A stretch of DNA of 64,000 nt from Molanna angustata (lineage: Eukaryota > Arthropoda > Insecta > Trichoptera > Molannidae). This document shows, one piece after another, positions 45,846 to 56,105 of the stretch. The number at the start of each line of letters is the position of its first letter. Position 1 is the stretch's first letter. A model generated the notes under the pieces. It saw only the letters and a program-made list of their open reading frames with translations. It had not been told where the DNA came from and did no database searches. The translations under genes and the position numbers were made by a program. The stretch lies in assembly GCA_963576475.1 (NCBI GenBank), contig OY754972.1, positions 15,756,054 through 15,820,053 on the forward strand, written 5' to 3'.

Positions 45846-46248
45846 ACTACCCCATGAAAAATCCAAAAAGAATCGCACAATTATATGAGAGGGTAGTTTT
45901 TAATATCTTGTATTTTATCTTATATGGAGGAATTTAGTCTAAGGAGTAGGTGGTATAAAAGTAGAATATATTTGTTGTAAGGTTTTGTTTGAGCAAATTA
46001 AATGCAGGATACAATTCACTTCTGGTTAGTGAGGCCACCTTTATTTATAATTCTACGTTCATTTGTTTCCATTGTATTATTTGTACAAAACAAACGACGG
46101 TTTGTTGAATGAAATTTCGGTGCGATACAAGTAACAGTGTTTCATTGAACATTGTAACTGTCCTTTGAACCTTTCAAACATAAGAAGATAATATTTGTGA
46201 TTGAACCTCTGTTTATGGTTTGTACATATTATATTTGGTTATTAAATA
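45846..46248. other. Short stretch, nothing recognised
   Basis: AT-rich with short inverted blocks (ttaaaaactaccc near 45840 facing gggtagtttttaa near 45890-45902), a hairpin of about 60 bp overall. Confidence 0.45.
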
Positions 46249-46530
46249 CTAGTTGCATGTAACACATGAGATCCATCTGTCGATGGCGATAGTATGCATA
46301 ATTGAAGAATACGTACCAAACTATAAACACTCAAACTCAAATTAATGAATATTTTAAGATATTTTGTTTGCTATATAAAACATGTAGGTATATCAGTATA
46401 GGATTGTATGGAGTTCAGTCTATTTTCCTACCCAGAGTATGAAAGCAGCATGATGTATGTTTGCAGATTAAGTAGGTATTAAACTATTGAGTGAGATATT
46501 GTGTAGCGTTTACTGGCTTACAAATTGTAT
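46249..46530 (+). mobile_element. F1 repeat copy H, 5' part only
   Basis: CTAGTTGCATGTAACACATG start with GATCCATCTGTCGATGGCG, running to the gccttacaaattgtat-like block at 46528 where a hairpin-bearing sequence begins. Confidence 0.8.
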
Positions 46531-46567
46531 GGCTGCCCGTGGTATTTATCAAATACCACGGGCAGCC
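46531..46567. other. Hairpin with 17-bp perfect arms, 3-nt loop
   Basis: GGCTGCCCGTGGTATTT, ATC, then the exact reverse complement. Sits at the breakpoint of F1 copy H. Confidence 0.95.
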
Positions 46568-46856
46568 CACGAATCAATCTGGAAACATGCATTGTCATCC
46601 GTTATACACAAATTCTGAATTTCAGATCTCTAACTGGTCGGGAAATTCCTGTACCTACAGATGGACAAGTGAAGTTAAATAATAAAAGTGTGTATTGCAT
46701 ACACTACACATATTACATATAACTAGTTGCATGTAACTCGTGAGATCCAATTGTCGATAGCGATAGTATGTATAGTTGAAGAATAAGAATCAAACTATAA
46801 ACTCAAAAATCCAAATTATTGAAAATTTTAACACATGTTGGTATGTATGTCAAGAT

Positions 46857-46953
46857 ATGGAGGTCAGTCCTCTTTTCCAGCCGGAATATGAAAACAGCAT
46901 GACAGTATGGAGGTCAGTCCTCTTTTCCAGCCGGAATATGAAAACAGCATGAT
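46857..46953 (+). repeat. 50-bp tandem duplication within F1 copy I
   Basis: The unit starting ATGGAGGTCAGTCCTCTTTT occurs at 46857-46906 and again from 46907, nearly identical; other F1 copies have it once. Confidence 0.92.
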
Positions 46954-47203
46954 GGTTCTGTATGTATGTTTGGAGATTAAGTATCAAACTATTGAGTCTC
47001 CTTACATATTGTGTATAGGCGACTGCCATACAAATTGTATGAAGCGATGTCGTCACTAAATTCAATTTTTATAAAAATGTCAAGGAAAATTTGACATTTA
47101 CTTCTACAATATTTATATTTCCTCTACAAAATTAAATAATCTAGTTTGTTTGTTTCGCTTTTTTTCGATATTTTTAAAAAAATGCAAATTCAGGCAGTTA
47201 AAC

Positions 47204-47216
47204 TCATAAATTTGAC
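47204..47216. repeat. Penelope TSD, left copy
   Basis: TCATAAATTTGAC, repeated at 50223-50235. Confidence 0.9.
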
Positions 47217-47274
47217 GTTGATATGTTATAAAAAATATAAAAATACTTGGTAATTGTTCTATTGTGTTTATTTG

Positions 47275-47315
47275 ATTATTGACGCGTTTCGTGCAAAGCA
47301 CATCGTCAGAATAAT
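47275..47315 (-). ncRNA. Hammerhead ribozyme motif of the Penelope element
   Basis: Read on the minus strand: stem I ATTATT pairs with the closing AATAAT; core CTGACGA; stem II GTGC-TTT-GCAC; then GAAAC, a minimal stem III of 2 bp (AC/GT around GC) and the cleavage triplet GTC. Cleavage would fall after the C at 47281. All invariant core positions are present (CUGA-N-GA, GAA, A15.1-U16.1 pair, C17); one extra U lies between core and stem II. Very short stem III and location in the terminal repeat match hammerheads reported in PLEs. Confidence 0.85.
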
Positions 47316-47677
47316 GCTCTACAAGACTGAGACTAGTGGTTATATACAAAATTTACATGGCAGGTGTATAAAAATGTTGGTTTTTGAACGGTTGAAAAGA
47401 AGTTATATAATGCAAATGAATCTATACAAATCTACGTTTTAATACAATGAATGTAGTTGGGTCACTGGTTGTAGTCCCCTGTGTCCATTAGGCCTGTAAC
47501 AAAAGGAAACGACAGCAGTAAAATTCGAAAGGTAAATAATATTGTATTTATTGGTTTATTGTTATCTTTTAAGTGTGGTTAAAACCAATGTATTTCATAG
47601 ATATTTGGTAGTTATAATTACAAACAGCTTAATTTTAATCTTAATGTATTTAACAACAAAGGAAGGTATATGTCTGT

Positions 47678-50110
47678 CTAACCTATCGGTTTCAATAATG
47701 GTGAATATATATGATCAATTTGTTTATTGATGAGTAATTTTTGTGGATCCTTTTTTACTCTGTTTATTTCTAATATTTCTAGTCGGTCAAGTTTTCTCCC
47801 TTTTATTGCCCGATGTATTATATTTATATTATGGTCACTATTAAATTGGTGGTTGTTTTCGTTTATATGTTCTGCAAAATTTGAGGTGTCTTTCTTTAAT
47901 CTAATGCATGCCATGTGTTCTTTAATTCTTGTTTTAAAGGCACGGCCTGTTTGTCCAATATATGTTCCCGTACATGAGTTACAATTTAGTTTATAAATTC
48001 CGCTGTTATCCAACTGTTCAACCTTGTCTTTATTATTAATTAACAATTTACCTAATGTACTTGGATTAGAAAATGCAATATTTTTGCCAGTTTTTTTAAT
48101 GACTCTACTGATATTTGTTGTGACATCGCCGACGTAGGATAGTTTTACCCATTTATTAGATTTTTCATTTAAATTTGTTAGGCCTGGTGCAATATTTTTT
48201 AACAATAATTTCTTTTTCTTTTTAAATATCAGATTGTCTATTAAGTTTTCGTTGTAACCATTATTATATGCTAACGTTTTTATTGTTTTTAATTCATCTA
48301 AATATTTATTTTGACTCTGTGGTACATGTAATAACCTGTGAATTAGTGAGTGGAAAGTGGATAATTTATGTGACATATGATGGCGGGATTTATTGTGAAT
48401 AATATTATCACTGAATGTCGGTTTTCTGTATATACTAAAACTAAGTTTATTTTCTAATATTTCTATGTTGAGATCTAAAAAATTTAAAGAATTACCTCCT
48501 ATTTCCATTGTGAATTGAATGTTTGCATTAATTGAATTTAATGCATTTAAAAACGTATTTAACTGTCGTAAAGTTCCCGTCCATAATCCAATTATATCAT
48601 CAACATATCTATAGTAAAATAATAAATTTTTAAAACCTTGAATGTTCTTAATTTTGGATTCTAAATGATTCATAAAAAAGTCTGCTAGTAAGGGAGAAAT
48701 TGGGCTACCCATCGCTAAGCCATCGGATTGTTTGTAGTATTTATTATTGAATTTAAAGTAATTTTGATCTATACACATACATAGTAAGTCTGTTAGTTCA
48801 TTCATTAACACAGGGTTTAAGTTGTTGTTAGATAGATATTCTTTTAATGAAGATTTTAACTCATTTATCGGTATACTGGTAAATAAACTGACTATATCAA
48901 ATGATACTAAAATACTGTTTTTAGGAATAACCGTATTTTTTATGTTGTCTATTAATTGTAGAGAGTTTTTTATTGCAAATTGTGGTTTAAATTCAGTTAG
49001 TTTTTGAAATAAAAAATTGGCATGTTTTGCGATTTTAAAGCACGGTGCTGAGTTATATGAGACCACTGGTCTCATGGGCATATCCTTTTTATGCACTTTA
49101 GGTAGGCCATACAATCTGGGACATAAAGGATTCATTTGACAAAAACGTGTTTTATCGTACGGATCACTAAATATTGTTTTGCAATTATTAACTAAAGATT
49201 TAACTTGATTTGAAAAGTATGCTGTTGGATCATTATTAATTTGGGAAAAAATACTTGACAGAAAAATTGATTCGACTTTATTAATATAATTATTTTTATT
49301 TAAGATAACAGTGCTGTTGCCTTTATCAGCTTTCGATATCACTAAGTCATTGTTTTTAATTTTTGATTTTAAGCTTTTTATTGTGTTGGTATCAGAATAT
49401 GGTATATTTTCAACATTATAGTGTTTTTTTAGAATATTAGCACATAAATATTTAGACGCGCAATCAGAATCTAAGGCAATATCTGTATCTAATGCTAAAC
49501 ATTCAAAATCACGTGTTTTCAAATTTATATAAGGACTATGTTTCAATCCTTTATTTAAAAGGTTTGTTTCATTCAAATTTAATGCGATATCTGTAGTATT
49601 TACTATTCTGTCGTAGAAAGTTATATTAATATTTTGAGACTCTTGGTTTTCATTTTTAATTAAATTCTTTTTCATTTTTCGTAGTTTTTCAATTTTAGAT
49701 TTTTGTGCAATGAATTTCGTTTGAATTATTTCTTTTATATAAATCATTACATCAAATTGTAAAATATCAAATTCAACCGAATTTAAACGTGACAACAGGT
49801 TATTATGTATGTAATAAAGGTAAACACTTACATTGTCTCGGATTGAATACCACTTGTTCCTCTCCAACATCAACCAGTTTTTTTGGGCGGCTTGCAGGAC
49901 TTTAACAGCGACAGATGTTCTTGATTTGGTTTTGATGTTCACGAAGTTAGGAGTTACCTCTGCTTTTCTGCACTCGCCGATGAACCAAATGTGTTGTGTG
50001 GCTACTGATCGTTTCAGTTTTAGTTTCTTGTAGAGGTCGATCACATAAGCTGTACTTGCTGATTTAACTAAGTTTAGTTTGTCGATCGACAATTCTTGAT
50101 AGAACTCCAT
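47678..50110 (-). CDS. Penelope-like reverse transcriptase / GIY-YIG endonuclease (810 aa)
   Basis: Reverse-transcribes the element RNA at a nicked chromosomal target. Residues 1-250 form a lysine-rich N-terminal region. RT landmarks: ISKADKGNSTVIL (258-270); RLYGLPKVHK (332-341) and MRPVVS (346-351); motif A VSFDIVSLFTSIP with Asp405; motif B GLAMGSPISPLLADF (464-478); motif C YRYVDDIIG with Asp504 and Asp505; LNFLDLNIEI (542-551); and YRKPTFSDNIIHNKSRHH (561-578). The C-terminal GIY-YIG nuclease has GIY at 704-706, YIG at 717-719, Arg728, His732, EHI at 747-749 and a candidate catalytic Glu in LEILEI (777-782). The cysteines of CNSC (710-713) are the zinc-ligand pair typical of PLE nucleases. 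No stop or frameshift interrupts it; length is normal for PLEs. The ATG at 50110 is chosen because the hairpin ends just upstream and the same ATG context is duplicated in the tail. Exact PLE clade not determined. Confidence 0.95.
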   Translation of the reverse strand: MEFYQELSIDKLNLVKSASTAYVIDLYKKLKLKRSVATQHIWFIGECRKAEVTPNFVNIKTKSRTSVAVKVLQAAQKNWLMLERNKWYSIRDNVSVYLYYIHNNLLSRLNSVEFDILQFDVMIYIKEIIQTKFIAQKSKIEKLRKMKKNLIKNENQESQNINITFYDRIVNTTDIALNLNETNLLNKGLKHSPYINLKTRDFECLALDTDIALDSDCASKYLCANILKKHYNVENIPYSDTNTIKSLKSKIKNNDLVISKADKGNSTVILNKNNYINKVESIFLSSIFSQINNDPTAYFSNQVKSLVNNCKTIFSDPYDKTRFCQMNPLCPRLYGLPKVHKKDMPMRPVVSYNSAPCFKIAKHANFLFQKLTEFKPQFAIKNSLQLIDNIKNTVIPKNSILVSFDIVSLFTSIPINELKSSLKEYLSNNNLNPVLMNELTDLLCMCIDQNYFKFNNKYYKQSDGLAMGSPISPLLADFFMNHLESKIKNIQGFKNLLFYYRYVDDIIGLWTGTLRQLNTFLNALNSINANIQFTMEIGGNSLNFLDLNIEILENKLSFSIYRKPTFSDNIIHNKSRHHMSHKLSTFHSLIHRLLHVPQSQNKYLDELKTIKTLAYNNGYNENLIDNLIFKKKKKLLLKNIAPGLTNLNEKSNKWVKLSYVGDVTTNISRVIKKTGKNIAFSNPSTLGKLLINNKDKVEQLDNSGIYKLNCNSCTGTYIGQTGRAFKTRIKEHMACIRLKKDTSNFAEHINENNHQFNSDHNINIIHRAIKGRKLDRLEILEINRVKKDPQKLLINKQIDHIYSPLLKPIG

Positions 50111-50115
50111 TGTAC

Positions 50116-50222
50116 GTTGATATGTACAACAACAATTACCAAGTATTTTTATATTTTTTATAACATATCAACGTACAATGGAGTTCTATCAAGAATTGTC
50201 GATCGACAAACTAAACTTAGTT
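50116..50222. repeat. PLE 5' pLTR hairpin and inverted 45-nt tail
   Basis: GTTGATATGTACAACAACAA … TAACATATCAAC (50116-50172) bridges two inverted copies of the start-codon region: 50066-50110 (the real ORF start, minus strand) and 50178-50222 (plus strand). The inverted copies meet through a spacer of about 50 nt. Confidence 0.9.
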
Positions 50223-50235
50223 TCATAAATTTGAC
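50223..50235. repeat. Penelope TSD, right copy
   Basis: TCATAAATTTGAC, identical to 47204-47216. Confidence 0.9.
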
Positions 50236-50749
50236 ATAAAAAAAATATTTTTCTTAATAAAAAATGTTTGAGAAACCCTGGAATTTTAAAAACAAACCAA
50301 TAAAGAGATTTTGTATTTGTCTATGTTTATACTAATTTTCAGCGTTTTAGCTTTTATGGTTTCTGAGATATATGGAAAAATAAACCAAAAATTCAAAATT
50401 TGATAACCCCTGACTGAAAAAAAATTCACAATTCTGGGTATAAAATTTTTGTAGGCCTATAACTATTTATATATTCTGAAATTTTAGGCTTTGTGAATTC
50501 AGCGGATCAAAAGTTATAAGACAGACACACACACACAGACACACAAAACACATAAAATGTTCTAATCCGAATTCTGAGTACCTAAATCATATATGAGAAC
50601 ATATATACTATGTTGGTGTTTTTAGCATGCAAAAAGTCTACTACGCCATACAAAATGTTCCTAGTATTCCTTATACGCGGGTCTTGGCTTAATACTTTTT
50701 CGATATGTTAAGAGAATAAATTCTCTTGAACAAATCGACAGTTGGATAA

Positions 50750-50995
50750 TATAATCGATATGGTTTATAGGTTATATAGGGAGACAGAGATATGTTTATA
50801 TGGATGGGTTAAATTATGGGTATCTAATTGAATACTGGCTATTGCCATTCAATAGTTGGTCAATTGTTGCATCTTATTTTGCTATTTCAATTCATTTACA
50901 GTTGACACATGCATAGTACATATTTTGAGGAAGTTTATATAGTTTAGTCGGCAAACAGATGACAAAATATTCATCTTTCTTTTTGTAACCACTAA
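50750..50995. other. Short stretch, nothing recognised
   Basis: AT-rich; no gene seen. Confidence 0.4.
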
Positions 50996-50999
50996 GAAT

Positions 51000-51450
51000 T
51001 GCAACGAATAGAAACTGCACACCGCCGAAATGAAAATGCTTAGATGGGCCGGCGGTGTTACAAGAACATAAAATCAGGAACACCTATATTCGAGGAAGTT
51101 TTAAACTTACACCAATAACGGACAAACTATAAGTAACAAGGCTGCGTTGGTATGGTCATTTTATGCGCCGGGATGATAATCACGTCATTAAAAAGAGCTC
51201 TGATACACCAACTATTCAGCGTGGAAGGGGCCATCTACCGGCAAACTGGTGGTATAGCATTCAAAAGGAGCTTCAAGGGAACATCCTCGATACCTTGACG
51301 ACACAGGACAGAGGGGTTGTTTCAAAGCACATGTCCTGGCAATATCAGGAAATGAACCTGGATCGGAATTAGACGGATAGAGGATCTATTCCAGCACATT
51401 TCAAGGAAGACACCGCAGTGATCTCTAACATTGGCGGGATCTGATACTTT
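51000..51450 (+). pseudogene. LINE family R-c RT C-terminus
   Basis: The start reads TAEMKMLRWAGGVTRT, then after stops a segment like RLRWYGHFMRRDDNHVIKK, and in the open frame at 51163-51372, GRGHLPANWWYSIQKELQGN and ILDTLTTQDRGVVSKHMSWQ. The order AExxMLRWxxG … LRWYGHVxRRDxxHV … GRGRPPxxWWxxIxxDLxxxxL … TxDRxxWRR is the tail of another insect LINE group. Several stops; inactive. Confidence 0.75.
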
Positions 51451-52635
51451 ATATGTGCACTATGAGACTGAGAAGAAGCCATTTTTACTTATGTATTGTT
51501 ACGAAATTACTACGTATATCACTGTGTAAGTGTTCATAATGTCACGTCACATATCTGTGTTTATAATGGTAAAAGTTTGCGAAAATAATGTACAGAGCAG
51601 CACGTGCTGGTACGCATTTTAATGTTGTTTTCAAACAGTATGTTAAAAAAATATAAACAGTTTTTTTGTCCTCTATGAAATTATCAAAACAACATTTTAT
51701 TTGTGTAATTGTTTTGAAATGGATGTTAGAGAATTAGCTAAGATTGTCATTCTCTCTTGCAGCTGTAATCTGCAATTATGTTAATATTATTTTGCGAAAT
51801 ATATTTTTAAATGCCACTTTTTAGGAATATTTCTCATTTATCGTTTACCTTACAGATGCGGATTACGATATTGGAAGTAAAATTTTCAGTAAATATTGTG
51901 GAGACATTTGAGATTTAAGAAACTATGTCTAATTATTGTACCTAAGTGAATCTGTCGCTAGTGAATTGATGGTTTTATAATTCTTGGAATCACAGTGGGC
52001 ATTGGCTACAGGAAAACGCATCTCTTGGATCACAGAGTAGGTACCAATTAGTTAATGGAATTAGAAAGAGTGAATAAAGAAACTAACCATGATCGCGGTT
52101 TAACTATGAAGTAGAATACATTTCCTCTTGACTTTGTACATAGAGCTCAGGGCATTGATAATTCCAGCAAATTCATAAGGCTTTGATCCTATAGCAATAA
52201 TCAATATCGCCCATGGAATGATTTCATATCCTAAAACGATACTTTGTTAATAATTAACTCATGTGTAAGACTATGATCGCTCTAGTGATTTTCATTGGTA
52301 GATGAATACTGATTTCAATAATATACAAACCAGTAAAACTTAAGCATATGTGTATCAACGGGTTCCTCTAAGGACGTATTTTTGTTTCAACAAAATTCAA
52401 GTAAAATTATTTCTATATTATTTAATTACCATCAATCAGTCATCAGTCTATATTAAAAAATAGTTATGACAAAGATCGTGAATACTTTAACAAATCTAAA
52501 TCGTCATACTTTCATAATAAAATAAATTAAAATATGCTATTCAGTCATTTTATCGTTTTTTATATTATTTATGTAATCATTAAAAAAAATATGGAGTGGG
52601 TTTTTTAAAATGATTTTTATGTCATTTTAAAAAAA
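51451..52635. other. AT-rich stretch, nothing recognised
   Basis: No supported gene or shared repeat seen in about 1.2 kb. Confidence 0.45.
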
Positions 52636-52935
52636 CCGTTTGATTGGCGATAGTAAGTATAAATGAAGAAGACGTACTAAATTCAAAAACCTTAAATCCA
52701 AATGATTGATTGTTTTAAGATATTATTGTGTTTCCCTATTCAATAACAAAACATGTATGTTAGGATAGGATAGTCTGGATTTCACCCCTTTTTTCCTAAC
52801 CGAATATGTAAACAGCTTGATGGTACCTATATATTAAGATTAAGTAACAAACTATAAGAATCTAAAGATATTGTCTATTCTGCCGTACAAATTGTATTCA
52901 ACTATGTCGTCTGTAAATTAAATTTTTGCAAAAAT

Positions 52936-53362
52936 TTTATGTGCTCACTTACGGCTTTGAAACATCCGCATTTACTAAGAAAATGATGGAAAAGCTAAGA
53001 GTGACACAAAGAGCGATGGAAAAAAGAATGTTAAATATCTCGCTAAGGGACCACAAAACTAATGAATGGAATAGGAAGAACACAGGAGTAGCGGATGTGG
53101 CCAAAAGAATAGCGGAGTTAAAGTGGAGTTGGGCGGGTCATGTATCTCGGATGTCAGATGGACGATGGACAAAAATTGTGATGGACTGGAGGCCAAGAAC
53201 GGGAAACAGAAGCGTGGGAAGGCCCCAGACCAGATGGTCCGATGACATCAAAAAAGTGGCAGGTCCTGAATGGCGAAGGATGGCACAGGATAGAGACCAG
53301 TGGAAGTCCAAGCGGGAGGCCTTTGTCCAATACTGGACTCAAGAAGAGGCTGAGTAAGTAAA
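52936..53362 (+). pseudogene. LINE family R-e RT C-terminus, open 140-residue frame
   Basis: YVLTYGFETSAFTKKMMEKL, RVTQRAMEKRMLNISLRDHK, WSWAGHVSRMSDGRWTKIVM, DWRPRTGNRSVGRPQTRWSD then EWRRMAQDRDQWKSKREAFV. This is the post-palm and tail region of an RTE/CR1-like LINE. It is uninterrupted over about 430 bp, so it is less decayed than 22925-23440. The catalytic core is absent. Confidence 0.88.
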
Positions 53363-53433
53363 AATAGTTGAAAAAGTTAGAGATGTAGGTACTACATATA
53401 TGTACTTTCTTTCTTTTTCGTGTCTGGCTAAGC

Positions 53434-53740
53434 TCTACCACTCCAATAAGCAGCGACTGACATCGCGTTGTCATTTGTCATAATCAGATCCCCAGGACTA
53501 CAGACCACTCCCGTCAGTGGGCACATCAGCAAAATGGCTGTCATCCTGGGTTGCGCCGCATTCGCATCGGGTGTCATTTGATGCAGACAGGTACCCCTAC
53601 ATTTGCAGGTTTTTTTGCATCTGGTGACTGGATTGAGGGTCTTCCATAGAGCGTATGGTATGTGTTCTCCAACTCCGATACTCTTATTTGGTTCCATCCA
53701 TGGTTGCCGCTCCAGAGTCCAGTCACCAGACTATAATATA
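53434..53740 (-). pseudogene. LINE family R-b C-terminus, decayed
   Basis: The minus strand reads WKTLNPVTRCKKTCKCRGTC, DANAAQPRMTAILLMCPLTG and IMTNDNAMSVAAYWSGRA before a stop; the end is related to the VGNDCAIDVASHW end at 45400-45450. Cysteine motif partly lost. Confidence 0.65.
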
Positions 53741-53849
53741 TGTATTTTTTTGACATCAAAGTTAAAAAAACAATGATAAATGTAGACCTGACCATACAAA
53801 ATCTCCTTTAGTAACTCCTAACTCCTTTCCATCTAAGATCTAAATCGGT

Positions 53850-54130
53850 TGACGTGGTTTTAATCGGAAGAATTATTCACCTATGTAATCGTTAGCTGTA
53901 TATGACATGTCGTACAGATCGCATGCGCCTTGACCTCCATAAAATTTACGAGTGATTATAAGAGTTTGTTGATTTTCTCATGGATCCCATGATCATATCT
54001 TGATCAAATTGTAAGGGGACCGATTGGACGATACCCCCTTTCTAATGAAAAAAAGAATTATCAAAATCAGACAACGTGGTAAAATTTCACGTCGAATTGG
54101 TATCCTCCGATTTTTAGAAGTCGGTTAATA
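53850..54130. repeat. Dispersed repeat R-m
   Basis: Blocks tctcatggatcccatgatca, tttctaatgaaaaaaagaat and ctccgatttttagaagtcgg recur inverted or reordered at 56750-57060 (ttcattagaaaggtcaagat, gatcatgggattcatgagaa). Confidence 0.5.
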
Positions 54131-55630
54131 ATGTGTCGATAGCAACATATTTATAACAGTTTACACCTCATGGATCGCATAATATGTCTAATTAAAATCA
54201 GTTTTCAACGAAGTATTCGCATAACGCGTGTATGTAGGTACACACATTTCTCTATTGCAGTTAAGTAGATACGAAGAATGTTATTGTGTCTAGTGTGTAG
54301 TAGGTATGTACGGTATATTATTATGCAATGTTATTCTAGACTGACACAGAAGCCTCCTTACTCACGAGCCCATAACGGGCTTGTCCTAATTACAAATAAT
54401 AATGTTTACATTCATACAGACAAGCAATTAAACGGTTGTGTTTGTTTGTTATTTTCAGACATTTGTATAATGTAATATTGTTTGATGGATTCAAATATTA
54501 TTATTATACGATCGAGTTATTATTATTTAACACTTTTATGATCATTTTATTGTGTTGTGCTTGTTTCGAAATAGAACTCAAGATAGAGTACCTCGGTGCA
54601 AGTCCATAATTGTACGATTTCAATTAGTAACAAATGATTCTGATAAATACATAAATAACCATAAATCATGAATATTTACATACTTTAACCCATCTTAATC
54701 TCGCATTCTTCGGTATATTGGCAAATCGATTGCGAAATGACAATATACAAAATGAATCAGATATATGCAAAATCGTTATGAATATTTTTCTCCTATGGTA
54801 AGAATCGAAACTAGATTCTCAAATTAAAAAACTGAAACAGATTAAATTCTACTGAGGTTACAGTCTAAAAACTGCAAATGTAGCACATTCATAAGTTTAT
54901 GTTAATCTTTCATATTGAAATTATGTGCATCCTCTAAATTAGCTCAGCATTCAATGCTTTTTTTATTTTATTCAAGTCCTAGATTGCATACATTTCTGGT
55001 AATATATACAAAGGTACTATACATAAGATTACCTTTTTGACCAAAATAAAGAAATTATATTTGGAAAATAATTCCCGAAATTGTATCTTTCTCAGTTCTT
55101 TCATTCACTCGCTGACTTGGAAATAAACATATTTTAGTGTACAGAATTTATTTGGATTGTTTAAAAGAGATTGCTTTAAATAAATCCAAATTTGCACATT
55201 CGATTGTCGATAAATATATCGTTAATACTTATTTAAACTTTGATGCAAATTAATTTATATTAGTGAAAGCGTAAATGTCGAATTCATTAAATTTTTAAGT
55301 TTGAAATATCTTTGAACCTTATCTATGATAGAAAACATCGTGTATTCAAAGGGATACAAAGTTTTATCTTCATGTATTGCAAAATGTAATTGTTTGATTA
55401 CCTATCATTACCAAATAGGTATTCTTTCGCAGTAGATTATATATTTTTCTTTGACATGTTCTGTATTTGTATTTGTATAATGAACTGCGTTTGACATTGG
55501 CAGTATGAAATTTAACAATTTATGGTTTAATGTGAAATGTTTTTCAATTTAATTAAATGCATTTGTAACGCATATTATGTATAAACACTAGCTTTCTGCA
55601 CTGCTCATTATAGACTTGAACTATGCCAAA
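54131..55630. other. AT-rich stretch, nothing recognised
   Basis: About 1.5 kb without supported gene or repeat shared within this window. Confidence 0.45.
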
Positions 55631-55633
55631 TCT

Positions 55634-55812
55634 TAAGCCGGCTGTAGACCAAAAGCTCAGCTCAGTTAGTTTAGCTCAGTTTACATAGCTGAGGTCGTTT
55701 TTCATACAAGTGTGCAGACCGCAAACTATGTGAGTTAGTATGAAAAATGACATCAGCTATGCGAGCTAAGCTAAAGTAACTTAGCTTTGGTTTTGGTCTG
55801 CAACAGGCTTTA
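55634..55812. mobile_element. Foldback MITE M5, ~180 bp
   Basis: AAGCCGGCTGTAGACCAAAA at the left is the inverse of TTTTGGTCTGCAACAGGCTT at the right; TTA flanks both ends. Internal repeats of AGCTCAGYT and AGCTAAGCT face each other. Possibly Harbinger-derived, from the trinucleotide. Confidence 0.8.
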
Positions 55813-56024
55813 GTCTCATCTGTGCGCGCAGTTTGCTTAAAAAGAAGTTCGAAGTTTTTGCTTTACGTATTCAGTCACGAGTTGTACCCCATCGCTCGCT
55901 ATGTTGTTGTTTTACATCTAACAAATTAAACGGATTACGAGAAAATTTGCAAAAACCTGGTGTACTTTCGTAATCATTTATTATCCAGAGAATTTACAAA
56001 TATTACGATTCTGCCCTCACGTAG

Positions 56025-56105
56025 CTTTGGTTGGTTGGAAGAAATTGCCTTATGGAAATAAACCTGCCATTTTACACAATAATGCACATGAAATAAATAA
56101 ATGCC
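56025..56105 (+). mobile_element. SINE S1 3' fragment
   Basis: ggttggttggaagaaattgc then ggaaataaacctgccatttt and an AAATAAATAAATG tail. Confidence 0.65.

Larger units (their letters stand above)
47217..50222 (-). mobile_element. Penelope-like retroelement (PLE), complete
   Basis: About 3.0 kb between 13-bp target duplications, coding strand minus, so the 5' end is on the right. Left edge (3' end) GTTGATATGTTATAAAAAAT and following, about 42 nt, is the inverse of 50134-50171 upstream of the start codon, giving inverted pLTR-like ends. Beyond that, 50178-50222 is an inverted copy of the first 45 nt of the ORF, matching the short 'tail' known at PLE ends. It carries one intact ORF and a hammerhead ribozyme motif in the 3' region. 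PLEs insert by target-primed reverse transcription with a GIY-YIG nuclease (established knowledge). An intact ORF, clear TSD and insertion within F1 imply a fairly recent insertion. Confidence 0.93.
46723..50745 (+). mobile_element. F1 repeat copy I, hosting the Penelope element
   Basis: F1 from CTAGTTGCATGTAACTCGTG (46723) to 47216, and again from 50223 to ATCGACAGTTGG (50734-50745). ATAA flanks both ends (46719-46722, 50746-50749). Without the Penelope element and one copy of its TSD the sequence runs on as in other F1 copies (cataaatttatcataaaaaa). Contains a 50-bp tandem duplication at 46857-46953. Confidence 0.9.
52640..53815 (+). mobile_element. F1 repeat copy J, decayed, hosting two LINE fragments
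   Basis: The 5' part (tttgattggcgatagtaagt to about 52935) and a 3' remnant (ttgacatcaaagttaaaaaa … gaccatacaaaatctccttt, 53749-53815) follow the F1 order. Between them lie a plus-strand R-e fragment and a minus-strand R-b fragment. No intact edges. Confidence 0.65.

Noticed and set aside
47727..47996. Plus-strand frames within the Penelope region
   Set aside because: Antisense shadows of the 810-residue minus-strand ORF.
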